Positions 1 through 12,100 of a stretch of DNA of 64,000 bases are shown here, one piece after another. A program made the translations under genes and the position numbers. The stretch spans positions 63,656,642 through 63,720,641 of the forward strand of contig JAAALK010000283.1 in the NCBI GenBank assembly GCA_019279435.1, written 5' to 3'. The stretch's first letter is position 1. Every line of letters starts with the position of its first letter. Under the pieces are notes generated by a model. It saw only the letters and a list, made by a program, of their open reading frames with translations, was not told where the DNA came from and ran no database searches. The stretch comes from Zizania palustris. Taxonomy: Eukaryota; Streptophyta; Magnoliopsida; Poales; Poaceae.

Positions 1-739
1 TTTAATTTGATCCTCTCTCAATAACTCCTTTAATTGTAATTCAAGATCATTCCTTTCAATTCTCTCTTCCCAAGTCATACCATTTATTTCACTCTTTTTA
101 TCAATGTCATCAATGTTTTTCACAATATTTCCTTTAGATTTTTTATACAAACCTTCCCAATTCATATTCCCTCCTTTTAGTTTTTTTCTTAAGACAGCCA
201 ACTTTTTTTTGCCAAATATCCATGAAATAGCCGGAACCTCTATAAGACTACCAAACTTCAGTAACCACATTTTGCAAATGAACTCTTAGCAATCAACTAT
301 TTTCAAATCTAAAAATAGACGTTTTCTCAGAATGCTCACCAAGATCAATAAAAAATGGGGAATGATTAAATAAAACTCTCTCTAAGGGTACAACTTTAGC
401 TAGAGGGAAAAGAAACTCTCAATCAGTGGACATCAGAAATCTATCTGATTTTTCAAAACATGGATCAACATGATTATTACTCCAGGTAAACATTCTCCCA
501 CACATAGACAATTCTCTCAAATTGTATTAGTCAATAATTGCATTGAAAAGAAAGCTCCATCTTTTATATCCACCTTTTTGTTTTTTCTTTTTCTTTCCTC
601 AAAATATTGAAATTCCCACCATATAAAGTAGGCTCATTACAACCCTTGCAAACTTGGACAAATTCAGTAAGAAATTTATCTTTAAACTCTGGTTGGGCTA
701 CTCCATAGATTATTACTAAATTTCATATGTGCTTATCAG

Positions 740-2453
740 TAGGGGTGAAAGTGGTTCGGATAGTTTCCAACCGTATCCGGAAAAACGGATTCGGATTTTT
801 TGATTCGGATACGGATTTTTCGGATACGTATTCGGATTCGGATATTTTTTTTTCGGATACGGAAACGGATATGATATGTCTGATATCCGTCGGATTCGGA
901 TACAGATTCGGATAATCCAGATAGTTCTTATTCGGATATCCGGCCCATTAAAAATACAGGCCCACTAGCCACACTGCAGGCCCACATCACATAATAGGCC
1001 TTTATATGGCACTATGGCATATTTGGCTGGTAGGCCCACTGCCATGGCGCCATGGCCCAACCACCCAAGCATTTTGAAATAAAAAATCTTCTTTATTTTT
1101 TTAAAAAAACATTTTTTTAAAAAATAAAGAATATTTTTAAAAAATATATATATATATATTTAAAAATGGGATAAATTTCTATAAATTTAAACAGATAAAA
1201 ATTTTAATAAATAAAAAATATTTTTTTAGTTCTTTCAATTTAAATTTTAGAAACACAATGAATTAATGAAAAATAGCAAATTGACATATAACAATATCCA
1301 AATTTTCCATAAATTAATATATGTTGTATTTTAATTATAGAAAAAGTTTAAACAAATATTTAACTATTAATTTGTTTTTAAACCTAACACATTTCTTTTA
1401 ACATTCGTACATGCAAACTTTGTCAAAATAATTTTAAATTTTTATCACAGCATCTATGTATCGTATGATGATACCATGAGACGTATCGTACTTTTCAGAC
1501 TTAATTTGAATTTTTTAGAATTAAAATTTCATTAAGCTCTACGTTGTCCATCGAGTGTCGTAACATTTTTTTAAAAAAAATATCTTTCAATTTAGTGGAT
1601 ACTGACTTAAAATAGACTCACATGCATGAATATGATTTTTCTAGAATTTTTAGTTCATTATTTCATGCACTTGTAGTTCAAATTTGATAAATTTAAATAT
1701 AAATCAAAGAAACATACATAATGAATTAAAACAGCAAACTTATGTATAAAAATGTGAATTTTTTTATAAGATTAGATATGTTGTATTTTAATCATAGAAA
1801 AAAATCAAGTTTAAACAAAGATTTACGATTCAAATTTATAATTTTAAACATTATCTTTCTTAATAGTCAACTTTGACAAAATACTACCCACTAACCCTAA
1901 TTTTTCTCTCTCCACTCACAAGCTCCCAGCCACTCTTCCCTCTCCACGGCGCCGCCCCTCTCCCCCACCGCCCCTCTCCCCGCCGTCGCCCTCTGCCCCG
2001 CCGGCCCCTCACAATACTCTATTTGTGGTGGTTTGTGTGATGTCAGCTTTTATGTGAACTATTACTCTATTTGTTGACTTCTATTTGTTGACTGGTAATT
2101 TGTGTGGCATGCACTTTTATGTGAACTCTATTTGTTGTGATATGTGTAATGTGAACTTATATGTTGATTTTCATATTCGTAATGATTCATGTGATGTTAA
2201 TTATTTCTTGTCAATTTGTCATTTGTGTATTGTGAATTGTGATCATGAATAAATAAATACATTATTGATATTCGGTAAGTATTCGTAACCGTATTCGTAT
2301 TCGATTCGTATCCGTTCTGTATTCGTATTCGATGATATCCGATTCCGTATCCGTATCCGGATTATCCGAATCCGAATTCGAATCCGAAAAAATATATGAA
2401 AAAGGATATGATATTAGTGATATCCGTCCGTATCCGATCCGTTTTCACCCCTA
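740..2453. mobile_element. Non-autonomous hAT transposon inserted in the LINE endonuclease
   Basis: The terminal inverted repeat starts TAGGGGTGAAA at both ends, and about 20 of the first 23 bases match. The 8-bp target duplication CTTATCAG lies at 732-739 and 2454-2461. An 8-bp TSD with this TIR is diagnostic of hAT. Both subterminal regions (about 755-930 and 2270-2440) are packed with short CGGATA/TATCCG repeats in both orientations, which would suit transposase binding. No transposase ORF is present. The interior is AT-rich apart from a C-rich patch at about 1905-2010. Confidence 0.88.
755..930. repeat. Left subterminal CGGATA/TATCCG repeat array of the hAT element
   Basis: The hexamer CGGATA and its complement recur many times here and again at 2275-2440. 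This mirror-image clustering is typical of hAT subterminal transposase-binding motifs. Confidence 0.7.
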
Positions 2454-2751
2454 CTTATCAGATCTATTTGCAATTCTTATTTTAACAAAATAACTTCCTA
2501 CTTCCTGAGCAATCACATCCATAATATCCTCATTAATTCCAACCAAGATCCCACCAAACCTCCCAATAAAAGGAGTCCAAGTCCAAGAATTTTTTTCCAG
2601 CACTAATAGTGTTAAGGAATCTATTGGATAACTCTGTTTTCATGGTTTCCTATAGCCCCACAAAATCAACTCTCTTTTCTCTAATAACATCTAATAGATG
2701 TTTTATTTTTTTCATTGCTACCAATGCCTCTAACATTCCAAACTAAACCTT

Positions 2752-4655
2752 TCATTTTTTCTTTTTTACTTTCACTGTATTTTTCTTTCTTGGATTGATC
2801 TTAGTAATACTAAGATTTCCACTAGTTTGTTTTGATTTTTCTAAACCAACATTCTGAAATTGGTACAATGGATTAAATGTACTTTCCATATCAGAAGACG
2901 CACCATCAGAATCTGAGTTAGTATGAATATTTTGAAGCAAGATATCAGTATTATCCATCTCCTTCATGACACATTCATCTCCATCCTTATTTTGGTTAGT
3001 TAAAAATAAAGAGATTCTTGCTCTCTCCAAAGATTTAATCAAATCCAAATTATGCTCAACTTGTTCAATGGAGCAACCAAGAGAAACTAAGACACTAGCT
3101 ATTTGATTCAATGTAATATTATCATCATTTATGAAAGAAGGGACATCAATACTTTTACCAATAAAAGCATTTTGGGCCTCCTTTCTAGTAGTAGCCAACT
3201 CCAACACAAATTTGTCTTCCTTTGATTTAAGTCTAGTACATCTTCTTCTATCTTTCTCATCCTGTTCTTTATCTTTCTCATATATCACAAGCTCCACTCT
3301 AGTTGCAAAATCAATAGACTCTTGTGAATCCAAATACTCCTTATTGTTAGTAATCTGAATCTTACCCCTTCATCTGCTGAATGCTGATCTGGTAAAGCTT
3401 GTTCATCAGATTTACCCTGAGTATTATCCATGTTTTTACTAAACTCCTCAACCAATTCTTCATTACAAAGTATCATTATAAAGTAAGCTTTCAGTATTTT
3501 TGGGACAAACATCAGATTCCATCTCTTGTTAGACAATCTCCTCCGATTGAAGTTTGTCAACCATTTCTTCATCAGTAAAACCCTTAGGAACTGTGTTGTC
3601 CTCTTGCACATCATTCAGATCTTTACCATCATATGGCAAGTTATCTTTGACAGAAGTATTAGTGTGGAATTCTATATTAGAGTCACCTTTTTCTATGTAT
3701 TTTTTAGCCATATTACCACTGGGGCATTCCATATCTCTCATCTTATCTTTATCCAACAATCTTTTGCCCTTATCTTTATTCATAAACCATCCTACTTCAA
3801 CTATTTCCTACAAAGAGTAAAAAACTTCATACATCAACAACTTAGGAGTGGTCACCACCAAAGATAGGGGTAGGGTAGTGGTATTCATCATCTCAACCTT
3901 AATTCTAACAATATCTTTTGTTCTCACAGATTTCATATCTACCTCCAGAACCACCCCCACATTTGATCCAATCTCACAAATAACATGGTATCCTTTCATA
4001 ATATCTGGTAACCCAGTCACATTTATCCAAACCAAATGTAATTTACTAGCAGACATGGCTTCCCGCGTCCAAGCTCTTACTTTGATTCTCACATCAGTAC
4101 CCTTCAGCCCTTCGGTGTAAATTCTTCAAAGTTAGAGATTTCTTCCAGCCTCATTTTGTTAGGGAATCTGATTTGAAAAGTTTCATTATCCATGTCTTTA
4201 ACCCTCCAAACCCAATTCCATTTGAACTGATGAGCAAAGCCATCCTCCATTTGCTTTTCAAATGATTTTTTTGTTTACTCCACAGAAACTAGGGTTAAAG
4301 GATTCACATGTTCTTTACTAGTAACACCCCTTGCATTTTGGATTAAAATGCACCCCAATCCATTGGCTCCAGAATCCACAAACTTAGAAACAAGTTTGAG
4401 TTGTTTTACTAAAAAACAATCAACAGTCTTATGTGAATGCTTTCCACAGATAACACAGTACAAGTTAATTTTGCAATCCCTAAACAGATGACCGGCACAC
4501 TTGCATTTGGTGCAGAAGATCTTACCAGAGTCTCCTTGTTTGTTATCCTTAGCAAGTTTCTTTTCCTGAGAAGACATTGATCCGGATGCATCTTTTTGTA
4601 ATGAGTTGGAGCTATCAGCAGCAAGGATCTCCACAGCCTTATCCCAGTTAGTCAT
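2752..4655 (-). pseudogene. LINE ORF1 relic: two CCHC zinc knuckles plus a DUF4283-like nucleic-acid-binding region
   Basis: The open pieces are 4655-4275, 4092-3808, 3783-3529 and 3333-2752, all on the minus strand and in different frames. The first carries two adjacent knuckles, CTKCKCAGHLFRDC and CVICGKHSHKTVDC (C-X2-C-X4-H-X4-C each). The next reads as the conserved stretch around LVWINVTGLP and GVVLEVDM found in plant LINE ORF1 and gag-like proteins. The 3333-2752 piece is low complexity and ends in a basic tail. Such proteins coat element RNA; this one cannot be translated intact because of frame changes and stops. The family assignment rests on motif recognition only. Confidence 0.72.
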
Positions 4656-5100
4656 TTATTTCGGATCATCTTCTTTCGACGGAACAACTGCACTTCCTTC
4701 CTTCATACCAGAGTCTTACTTTTTGTTTGCATTAGATCCAGCATTTGGGGGTTTGGCAACGGGGCAAAATGAACCCTGCATACCACCCCTATGCCCACCT
4801 CCAGCCCTCTAGGTGTTGGAAGGCCGACTAGGGGGGACCGGGTTGCCAAGGGCATTTGCCCCAATCTGCCATTAAAGACAAGCCACAACCTGCGCAAAAC
4901 TACACAAATCTGTAGTTGGAAACCCTTGCGCCCCCTCCAACTCCGATGTGCAGCCACGCCGCCTCCTAATCTAGGGTTTTCTCTTTCCGAAGATGACATA
5001 AGCGAGCGGAGATATGTGGAAGGGAAATTGCTCAAAGCCAAAAAGCAGGTTTCCTCAAGCGGAGAGGATAAGATCAGGTTACCGCAAAATGAATTCTAGG

Positions 5101-6130
5101 TATAGACCAATCCACCATGGCTAGACCTCGGACCAACGTCTGGCAGCACACCTTCAATTGGGCCTAACCCACCCATGGCGCCTTCTTGCAGAAACAGGAA
5201 GTTGGCCTCGACCCAAGATGCAGACGCCAGATAATCTCAACCCACGCCCGCGAAGCGAGGACCTCCTCTCTCTTCTCAAAGCGACAGGTCTGAATTGAAG
5301 TCGAACGGGAGACGTAGGCTTAGCGACGATGGCTTACTTCCAAAATTTGGCTCCATTGTGATCGGGAAGATAATGAAATTTGCTGGCCCGTCATCAGCGA
5401 CGCTGTGCTCAAAGGAAGCATCTAGAATGGTCATGGCGATAAGAAATGTACATTGAAGACAAAATTTCGCCTGAAGCTAAGCTGACTGTTCTGAAGCCTT
5501 GCACACGGTGTCATTCCAGTGGATGATGGTACTGGTACTACAGATCAATGCAAGTTGCAGCCCGTAAAATGCTCACGTCTGGAGGGTGGAAGATGACACA
5601 AGTTATTGCAATTCATTTAGTTATCGATTAGAGATAAACCATGATCTGTTTCTTGAAAGAAGAAATTCTTCCTTAAAGCTTTGTCTTCCGGTCTTGATGT
5701 GATAGTCTTAATTGGTTGCCGAAAAATAAAGCAATTTCTTTGCCATAGAAAGACCGTTGTTACATTTTAAATAATATTTTAATAGAAAACCACACATGTA
5801 ATATGATTTTTTTAAAATTACGCCCAAAATCATATTTTTCAATAAACTGAATATTTTAAAAAATCAGTACAGGCCCATTAACATAAATGGGCTTAATTCT
5901 CGGCTCAAACAAGCGACCAGCCGTGGGCCGAGTCCATTGGGCCACCGGATGGGCTCGACGCGGCCATCTCAAACAGCTGGAGAGGCCGAGCGGCCGCGAC
6001 CGCACCTAACTTCCGTTTCAGTCCCCTCTCGCCTCTCCTCCCCCGGCTCCGATCCGGCGCGCGACCGCCCACCCGCCGGAGGCACGCGGAAGCGGAGGGG
6101 GTAGAGTAGTAGCAGTAGCAGGCGGCAGCC
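5101..6130. other. 5' flank and promoter region of the GT31 gene
   Basis: The stretch 5100-5750 may hold further LINE 5' remnants but has no convincing ORF. The stretch 5760-5880 is AT-rich, and 5990-6130 is a GC-rich probable 5' UTR. No clear TATA box was identified. Confidence 0.4.
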
Positions 6131-9100
6131 ATGCCCAGCTCGCCCAAGGTCTTCTCCTCCGTCTCCTCCTCCCGCCGCTCCACGCTCCGTCGCCTCCTTT
6201 CCACGCCGGCCATCTCCGTGGCCTGCCTCCTCTTCGGCCTCGCGGGGTTTGTCGCGGCTGCTTTCTCTCTCTCCTGGGCGCCGGCCGCCGCGCCGCGGGG
6301 CCGCTGCCCGGACTCCTCGCGCCCGCTCTCCGTCTCCGTTGCGTGGGACCGGCGGCCCGGGGATGCCGCAGCTGGGGCCGGCGCCGCCGATCTCCCGGCG
6401 TCCCTCGCCACCGGATCGCGCGGGAGGCACAAGGTGATGGCCTTCGTCGGGATCTTCACCGGGTTCGGCTCCGTCGGGCGGCGCCGCGCGCTGCGGAGTA
6501 CGTGGCTCCCTGCAGATCGGCAGGGTCTGCTTCGGTTAGTCGGCGGTATCACAGCTTGCTAGTTCATGTTTGCTTGTGCAGTTGTGTGCTCGAGATCTGG
6601 CTTTAGCTTTTCTGTTGAACTGTCGATGTTGCGGGTTACCAAACAACGTGAGTGCTGTTGAAATGCTTAGTGATTACTGATTAGAGTTGAGTAGGTAATT
6701 TCATTTCTCCACTTATCTGATCACGATGAAACTATAAGGGAAATGCTTGTCATTTACACAACTGATCACTGTAGAACTACTCATTCATATAGAGATGAGA
6801 TCACTATATATCCTGAAATGGGCACATGATATATTTACTCATTCATATAGAGATGAAATCACTATATTTACTCATTGGTATGGCTTACTAATTCATCTGT
6901 GCCCATTGTTTGTGAGATAGAATCTGTTAGTCATAAGAAGGAATTGGTCCTCGGGAATAGTTAGGTTTCTCTCACTAGTACAGAGCCATTGACAATTCAT
7001 TATTTTGTTAGTCACAATAAGGGATTGGCCCTTGATAGAATTTAGAGAGCAACAAGAACAACTCACACACACACACTATTATTTTTTCGAGATACACAAC
7101 AACACACACGCCCATATGAGAGGATGATTTGTGCTGCACACCAACACCCTCTCACTCACTGCACTGTTTAGAAATGCACTTACATGACTTAAATAGACAT
7201 ACACACACACGATGAGACCACTCACTCACGCAATCTCCTTGTGCAATCACCTCCACTAATTTCTGCATAGCTGCACTAATTCCTGCATCTCCACTAATTC
7301 TGCTGCACTAATTCAGCACGTAATCACTCAATCTCCACTAATTCCGCTGCACTAATTCATCACGCAATCACTCAATTAATTCCTAGATGCACTTAATGAC
7401 GCCTCCTTGACCCGCTAAATCTCCATTGGCTGGGGATACTTCTTCAAAATGATCTATAGCGCGAATAAGCCCTATGTATGGGCTCTGCGCTACAGTATCT
7501 AGATTAGCCTCTGCGAAAAAAGCTTCCATTTCCTCCACACCGAGAATCAAAGTAGTGTAGCTTCATCATCGTCATCTACAATGGCAATCTGTGCCACTGC
7601 CCTGGTCACCTTCTTCACTTCATCACACTTGTTGGCGAAGTGTCCAAATTCGCCACACTTACGACAATCAATCTTTGACTTATCAAACTTGCCACGGTAC
7701 TTCTTCTCACCGTTGTTGTTGCCGGAGCCATTGCCACTGATCTTTTCTTGAGCAACTATAGCCTCCTACTCGGCACGCGTGAGGCATGGCTCGATGCCAG
7801 TGAACAATAGTTACGGTCCTCTTTCCCTATCACGTCAACACCCCCTTGATGACTCCTCAAATGCCCTCAAACGATCGATGGTCTCTATAACCGACATCTC
7901 CATCACATCCCCCATTGCTCGATGGTGCTGATAATGGGTAGGAACTTGGCGGGGATGGAATGCAGGAGCTTTTCAACAATGATGCTCTCCTCCACTTTCG
8001 TGCCAAGAGCACGTATCTCATTCACTATCGTGGTAACCTTCAAGGCAAAATCATTAATTTTCTCAAATTCATCCATGTACATACCATCAAGCTCCCTCTT
8101 GAGGGTTTGCACTCGGGCTTTCTTGACGTGCTCTTCACCCATGTTCATCTCCTTGAGAGCATCCCACGCCTCCTTCGCTGTCTCCTTCTCAGATATGGCT
8201 ATCACCACAGCCTCCGGCACGGCTTGGACAATGGCGGCGAGCTCCCTCTTGAGGGTTTGCACTCGGGCTTTCTTAACGTGCTCTTCACCCATGTTCATCT
8301 CCTTGAGAGCATCCCACGCCTCCTTCGCTGTCTCCTTCTCGGATATGGCCATCACCACAGCCTCCGACACGGCTTGGACAATGGCGGCGAGAGCCATTTG
8401 GTCCATCTTTTCATCGACATTTCCCTCGCGCTCCACGGCCGGTCACACGCCTTGTGCACACATGAAAATTTTCATCTTCAATGCCCACACACCATAGTTA
8501 TTCTCCGCTAGCATAGGGTAACGAAGAGTCACCCCACTTCTTTCACTTGTTGCACCATTGATGACTCAAGGCCACCGTCGAGGGACATCACCATAAGCAC
8601 TCACTCTTTGGCTCTAATACCACTTGATAGAATTTAGATAGCAACAAGAACAACTCTCACACACACTATTATTTTTTCGAGATACACAACAACACACACG
8701 CCCCCATGAGAGGATGATTTGTGCTGCACACCAGCACCCTCTCACGCACTGCACTGTTTAGAAATGCACTTATAGGACTTAAATAGTCATACACACACAC
8801 GATGAGACCACTCACGCAATCTCCTTGTGCAATCACCTCCACTAATTTCTGCATGGCTGCACTAATTCCTGCGTCTCCACTAATTCTGCTGCACTAATTC
8901 AGCACGCAATCACTCATTCTCCACTAATTCCGCTGCACTAATTCATCACACAATCACTCAATTAATTCCTAGATGCACTTAATGACACATTCCAAATAAC
9001 ACAATGCATGCAACACTTGACATCTAAACATGATAACACAAATGAAAATACAAGATTATTTCTAACAGTCCTCTAGAATGGTACCTATAGATGATCATCA

Positions 9101-12100
9101 ATATCTTTGGTTCTGTATTTTTGGTTTCCATTTGATGATGATTTTGGCTAAAGTGCCGTTACAATAGTTGTCTTTTCTGTTCACTGTATTGCAGATTGGA
9201 GGAAGCAACTGGTCTGGCCTTCAGATTTGTGATTGGAAAAAGTAAAGATGAGTCTAAGATGGCATCTCTTGAAAGAGAGGTTGAAGAATATGATGATTTT
9301 GTGCTATTAAATCTTGAGGAGGAGTATAGCAAGCTTCCATACAAAACGTGAATAGCATAACTATTGCCATGCATTTTTTATTTCTTCTGAAGGATTCTGA
9401 TTTATTCTTATGTTGTAGGTTAGCTTATTTTAAGGCTGCCTATGCGCTGTTTGATTCTGATTTCTATGTTAAAGCTGATGATGACATCTACTTGAGACCA
9501 GGTGCATAAAAATATCCAAGATATACTCTTACTGACTTTGACTAACACATATCCTTTCTTTTTATTAATGGCTGACATTTTCATCACTGATTTCTATCTT
9601 GCAGATAGACTTTCATTGCTTTTGGCTAAGGAGCGTTTGCATACACAAACATATATTGGATGCATGAAGAAGGGGCCTGTTTTTACTGACCCAAAGTTGA
9701 AATGGTCAGTTTTGTCATTTAGTGCTATATGATACAACGAGCTCCCTTTTTATTTTTTCCATGTGTTAGTTTTTTATTGGAAAAGTTTAACTCAGTGAAT
9801 AAATATTTACAGGCTCATGCTAAGTAAAGGAGCTAATAGAGCAAACCTTTATCCTGAAGTGACCCTCGTTCCAACATAGAAGTATCACATAAAAAATTAG
9901 TCTTATGGTGTCAAAATATTTTATCACTTTACCATCATGGACTGAAAATAACTAGGTTTCCGATTCGTAATTACATGCTTATGTTATATTGTACAAAATC
10001 AGAACTACTGGTACTTCTATATCTGGATGGCTTCAAGGCATGGAGCACTCTAGATATGTTGAGTTACTGAAACAAGCACTTGGTATATATGATTGGAAAT
10101 GCTCAGCTAGAAATGGGTTTACTGGATTGTTTTTGAGATGCTAATGCACATATATCCTGAATCATGAATCCTAACAACTTATGTCAGATTCAACATCTAT
10201 GGGATTAAAGAAAGTTCTTATGTCCTTTATCAGTTATGCATGTTGTCAAGTGCTGCACCCCCAATTCACACCAATGCAGTTCTCATTATTTATCTGTGCT
10301 TAAAATCTATCTTACTTGGCTGTGCAAGCAATCTTGTATTCTTGTGATCATACTGTTAGCATATTCTGTTATATGTGTGGCCGGGCTGTTATATCCCTTG
10401 GCAAGGGGTTATCTTCTAGACTAGTAATTCAGTTATAAGTAGTTATCCCCTTGCCTCTATATATGTACCTAAGCATGGCTCATCAATAACACATTCCATT
10501 CCATTCTATTCCATTCTCCTTCATGGTATCAGGAGACCGGGATCCCCCCTCCCTCTCTCCCTTCTGCTGCCCTCCCTGATCGAGACCGGGACCCCCCCTC
10601 CCTCTCTCCCTTCCGCTGCCCTCCCTGATCAGCATGGCCGGGACTCCCCCCACCTCTGTTGTCGACCCTGCCGACCTCGTCCATCGCAACGACAACGACG
10701 AGCCAAGGCGCCTCGCTGACACCCGCATGGCTGCCCGTGAGGCTGCCCTTGCAGAAGCCCAGGCCGCTGAAGAAGAAGCTGCTGCTGCCTCTTCCGATCG
10801 CGACGCTGCCACCGAGCGCATCCGTGCTGCTCTAGCACGAGCAGCCAAAGCTCGGGCCGACGCCGCCGCCGCGGCTGACCCCATCGCGCCTCCTCCAGGG
10901 GACGGACTGGACGTCCCCAACACCATGGCCCTCCACGAAGCAGCCGCCATCCTCAACCTCCACGCTCAGGCGGTCTCCGTCCAGAACGCCCGCAGCCTGG
11001 TTCCCATCACCCTTGACACAGCCGGCAACTACTCAAGATGGCGCGAACAATTCCTCCTTGCCGTCACAAAGTATTCGCTGCAAGATCATCTCTTTAGCGA
11101 CCACGCCACCTCGGCCCTTCCTGATTGGACGCGGATGAACGCCGTGGTCAAATCTTGGCTCTACAGCACGACCTCTTCTGATCTTGCTGAGGCCGTCATT
11201 GATCACCGCGCCACCGCCCGAGAAGCTTGGCTTGCCATCGAGGGACACTTTCTTGGGAATCAGGAGACCCGCGCTTTACACCTTGACGCCAAGTTTCGCG
11301 CCTTCGCGCAAGGGGATCTTTCCATCACCAAGTACTGCAAGCGTTTCAAGAAGATGGCCGACGATCTCGGCGACCTTGGCGAACACGTGACCGACCGCAC
11401 CTTGGTCCTCAACTTAATTCGCGGGCTCAACGAACGCTACAGGGACATCGGTGTTCACCTCCGGCGCGGGCGCCCTTTTCCCTCCTTTGCCGCTGTTCGA
11501 AATGAACTTCTCCTTGAGGAGATCAATATGGTTCAGCACCCTGCTGCACCCCCACCGCCTTCGTCACTACGGTCCCCTCTGCACCCCAGCAGTCCGCACC
11601 AACCGATGGCAGCACCCCTCGAACCGGCGCCCCCAAACAGAACAAGAAAAAGAAGCAGAAGGGGCGCAACTCTTCAGGTGGCCCTCCTGCCCCAGCCGGC
11701 AGCAGCCCCTCCCCCAATCCCGGATCAACCACCGGGCCCAACGAGACGTGGCCCTCCTTCTACAATCCGTGGATAGGGTCCATCCAGATGTGGCTCGGCC
11801 CACGGACTCCTCCCCTGGCCCAGCTCCCTCAAGGCCGGATGGGTCCTCAACAGCAGCAAGCAATGCTTGCTTTCCAGGGGCCCCAACAAATTTCACAGAT
11901 GGCTCAACAAAATCCACATCAGCCGCTATTTTTTCCTCCCTACGGGACCCCTGCAGGACCTCTGTTGCAGCCACAACAGCAAGCATTGTCGCCCTGGACC
12001 CCTCAAGCACCGCACCAGCCCATGACAGGAGCTCCGGCTTGGGACCAGAGCTCCCTCGCCTCCACATTCAGCACCATGACTCTCACCCCTCTGGTGAATA

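Larger units (their letters stand above)
1..5100 (-). mobile_element. Degenerate LINE (non-LTR retrotransposon), minus strand, RT portion off the left edge
   Basis: Reading right to left, conceptual translation gives a broken ORF1 (about 5040 down to 2752) and then an AP-type endonuclease domain (about 2750 to 2462, resuming 731 to about 270). Endonuclease landmarks seen are WNVRGIGS near the start, GGNFNILR around 601-640 and FTWSNN near 490. The order ORF1 then endonuclease is that of plant L1-type LINEs, and the reverse transcriptase would follow beyond position 1. Stops and frameshifts interrupt every domain, so this is a relic. A hAT element (740-2453) splits the endonuclease. The 5' limit is uncertain; LINE-like sequence may run on to about 5.4 kb. 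Confidence 0.8.
7033..8987 (-). mobile_element. Small gag-only Copia-like LTR element (TR-GAG type) in GT31 intron 1
   Basis: Two LTR-like direct repeats (7033-7401 and 8625-8987) flank about 1.2 kb that carries only gag sequence on the minus strand. Next to the right LTR, on the minus strand, is a primer-binding site TGGTATTAGAGCC (initiator Met tRNA type). A purine-rich tract lies beside the left LTR. No protease, integrase, RT or RNase H sequence is present, so it would need proteins in trans. The LTRs differ by several substitutions and small indels. No matching target duplication was found, so the outer edges are slightly uncertain. Confidence 0.8.

Noticed and set aside
5905..6552. Long minus-strand ORFs across GT31 exon 1
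   Set aside because: Antisense shadows of a GC-rich first exon; no domain, and the sense frame has a clear GT31 sequence and splice donor.
7028..8992. Target duplication for the gag-only element
   Set aside because: The flanking 5-mers (GCCCT and CATTC) do not match; none is claimed.
10483..10956. Minus-strand ORF over the Copia leader and gag
   Set aside because: Antisense shadow of Ala-rich gag.
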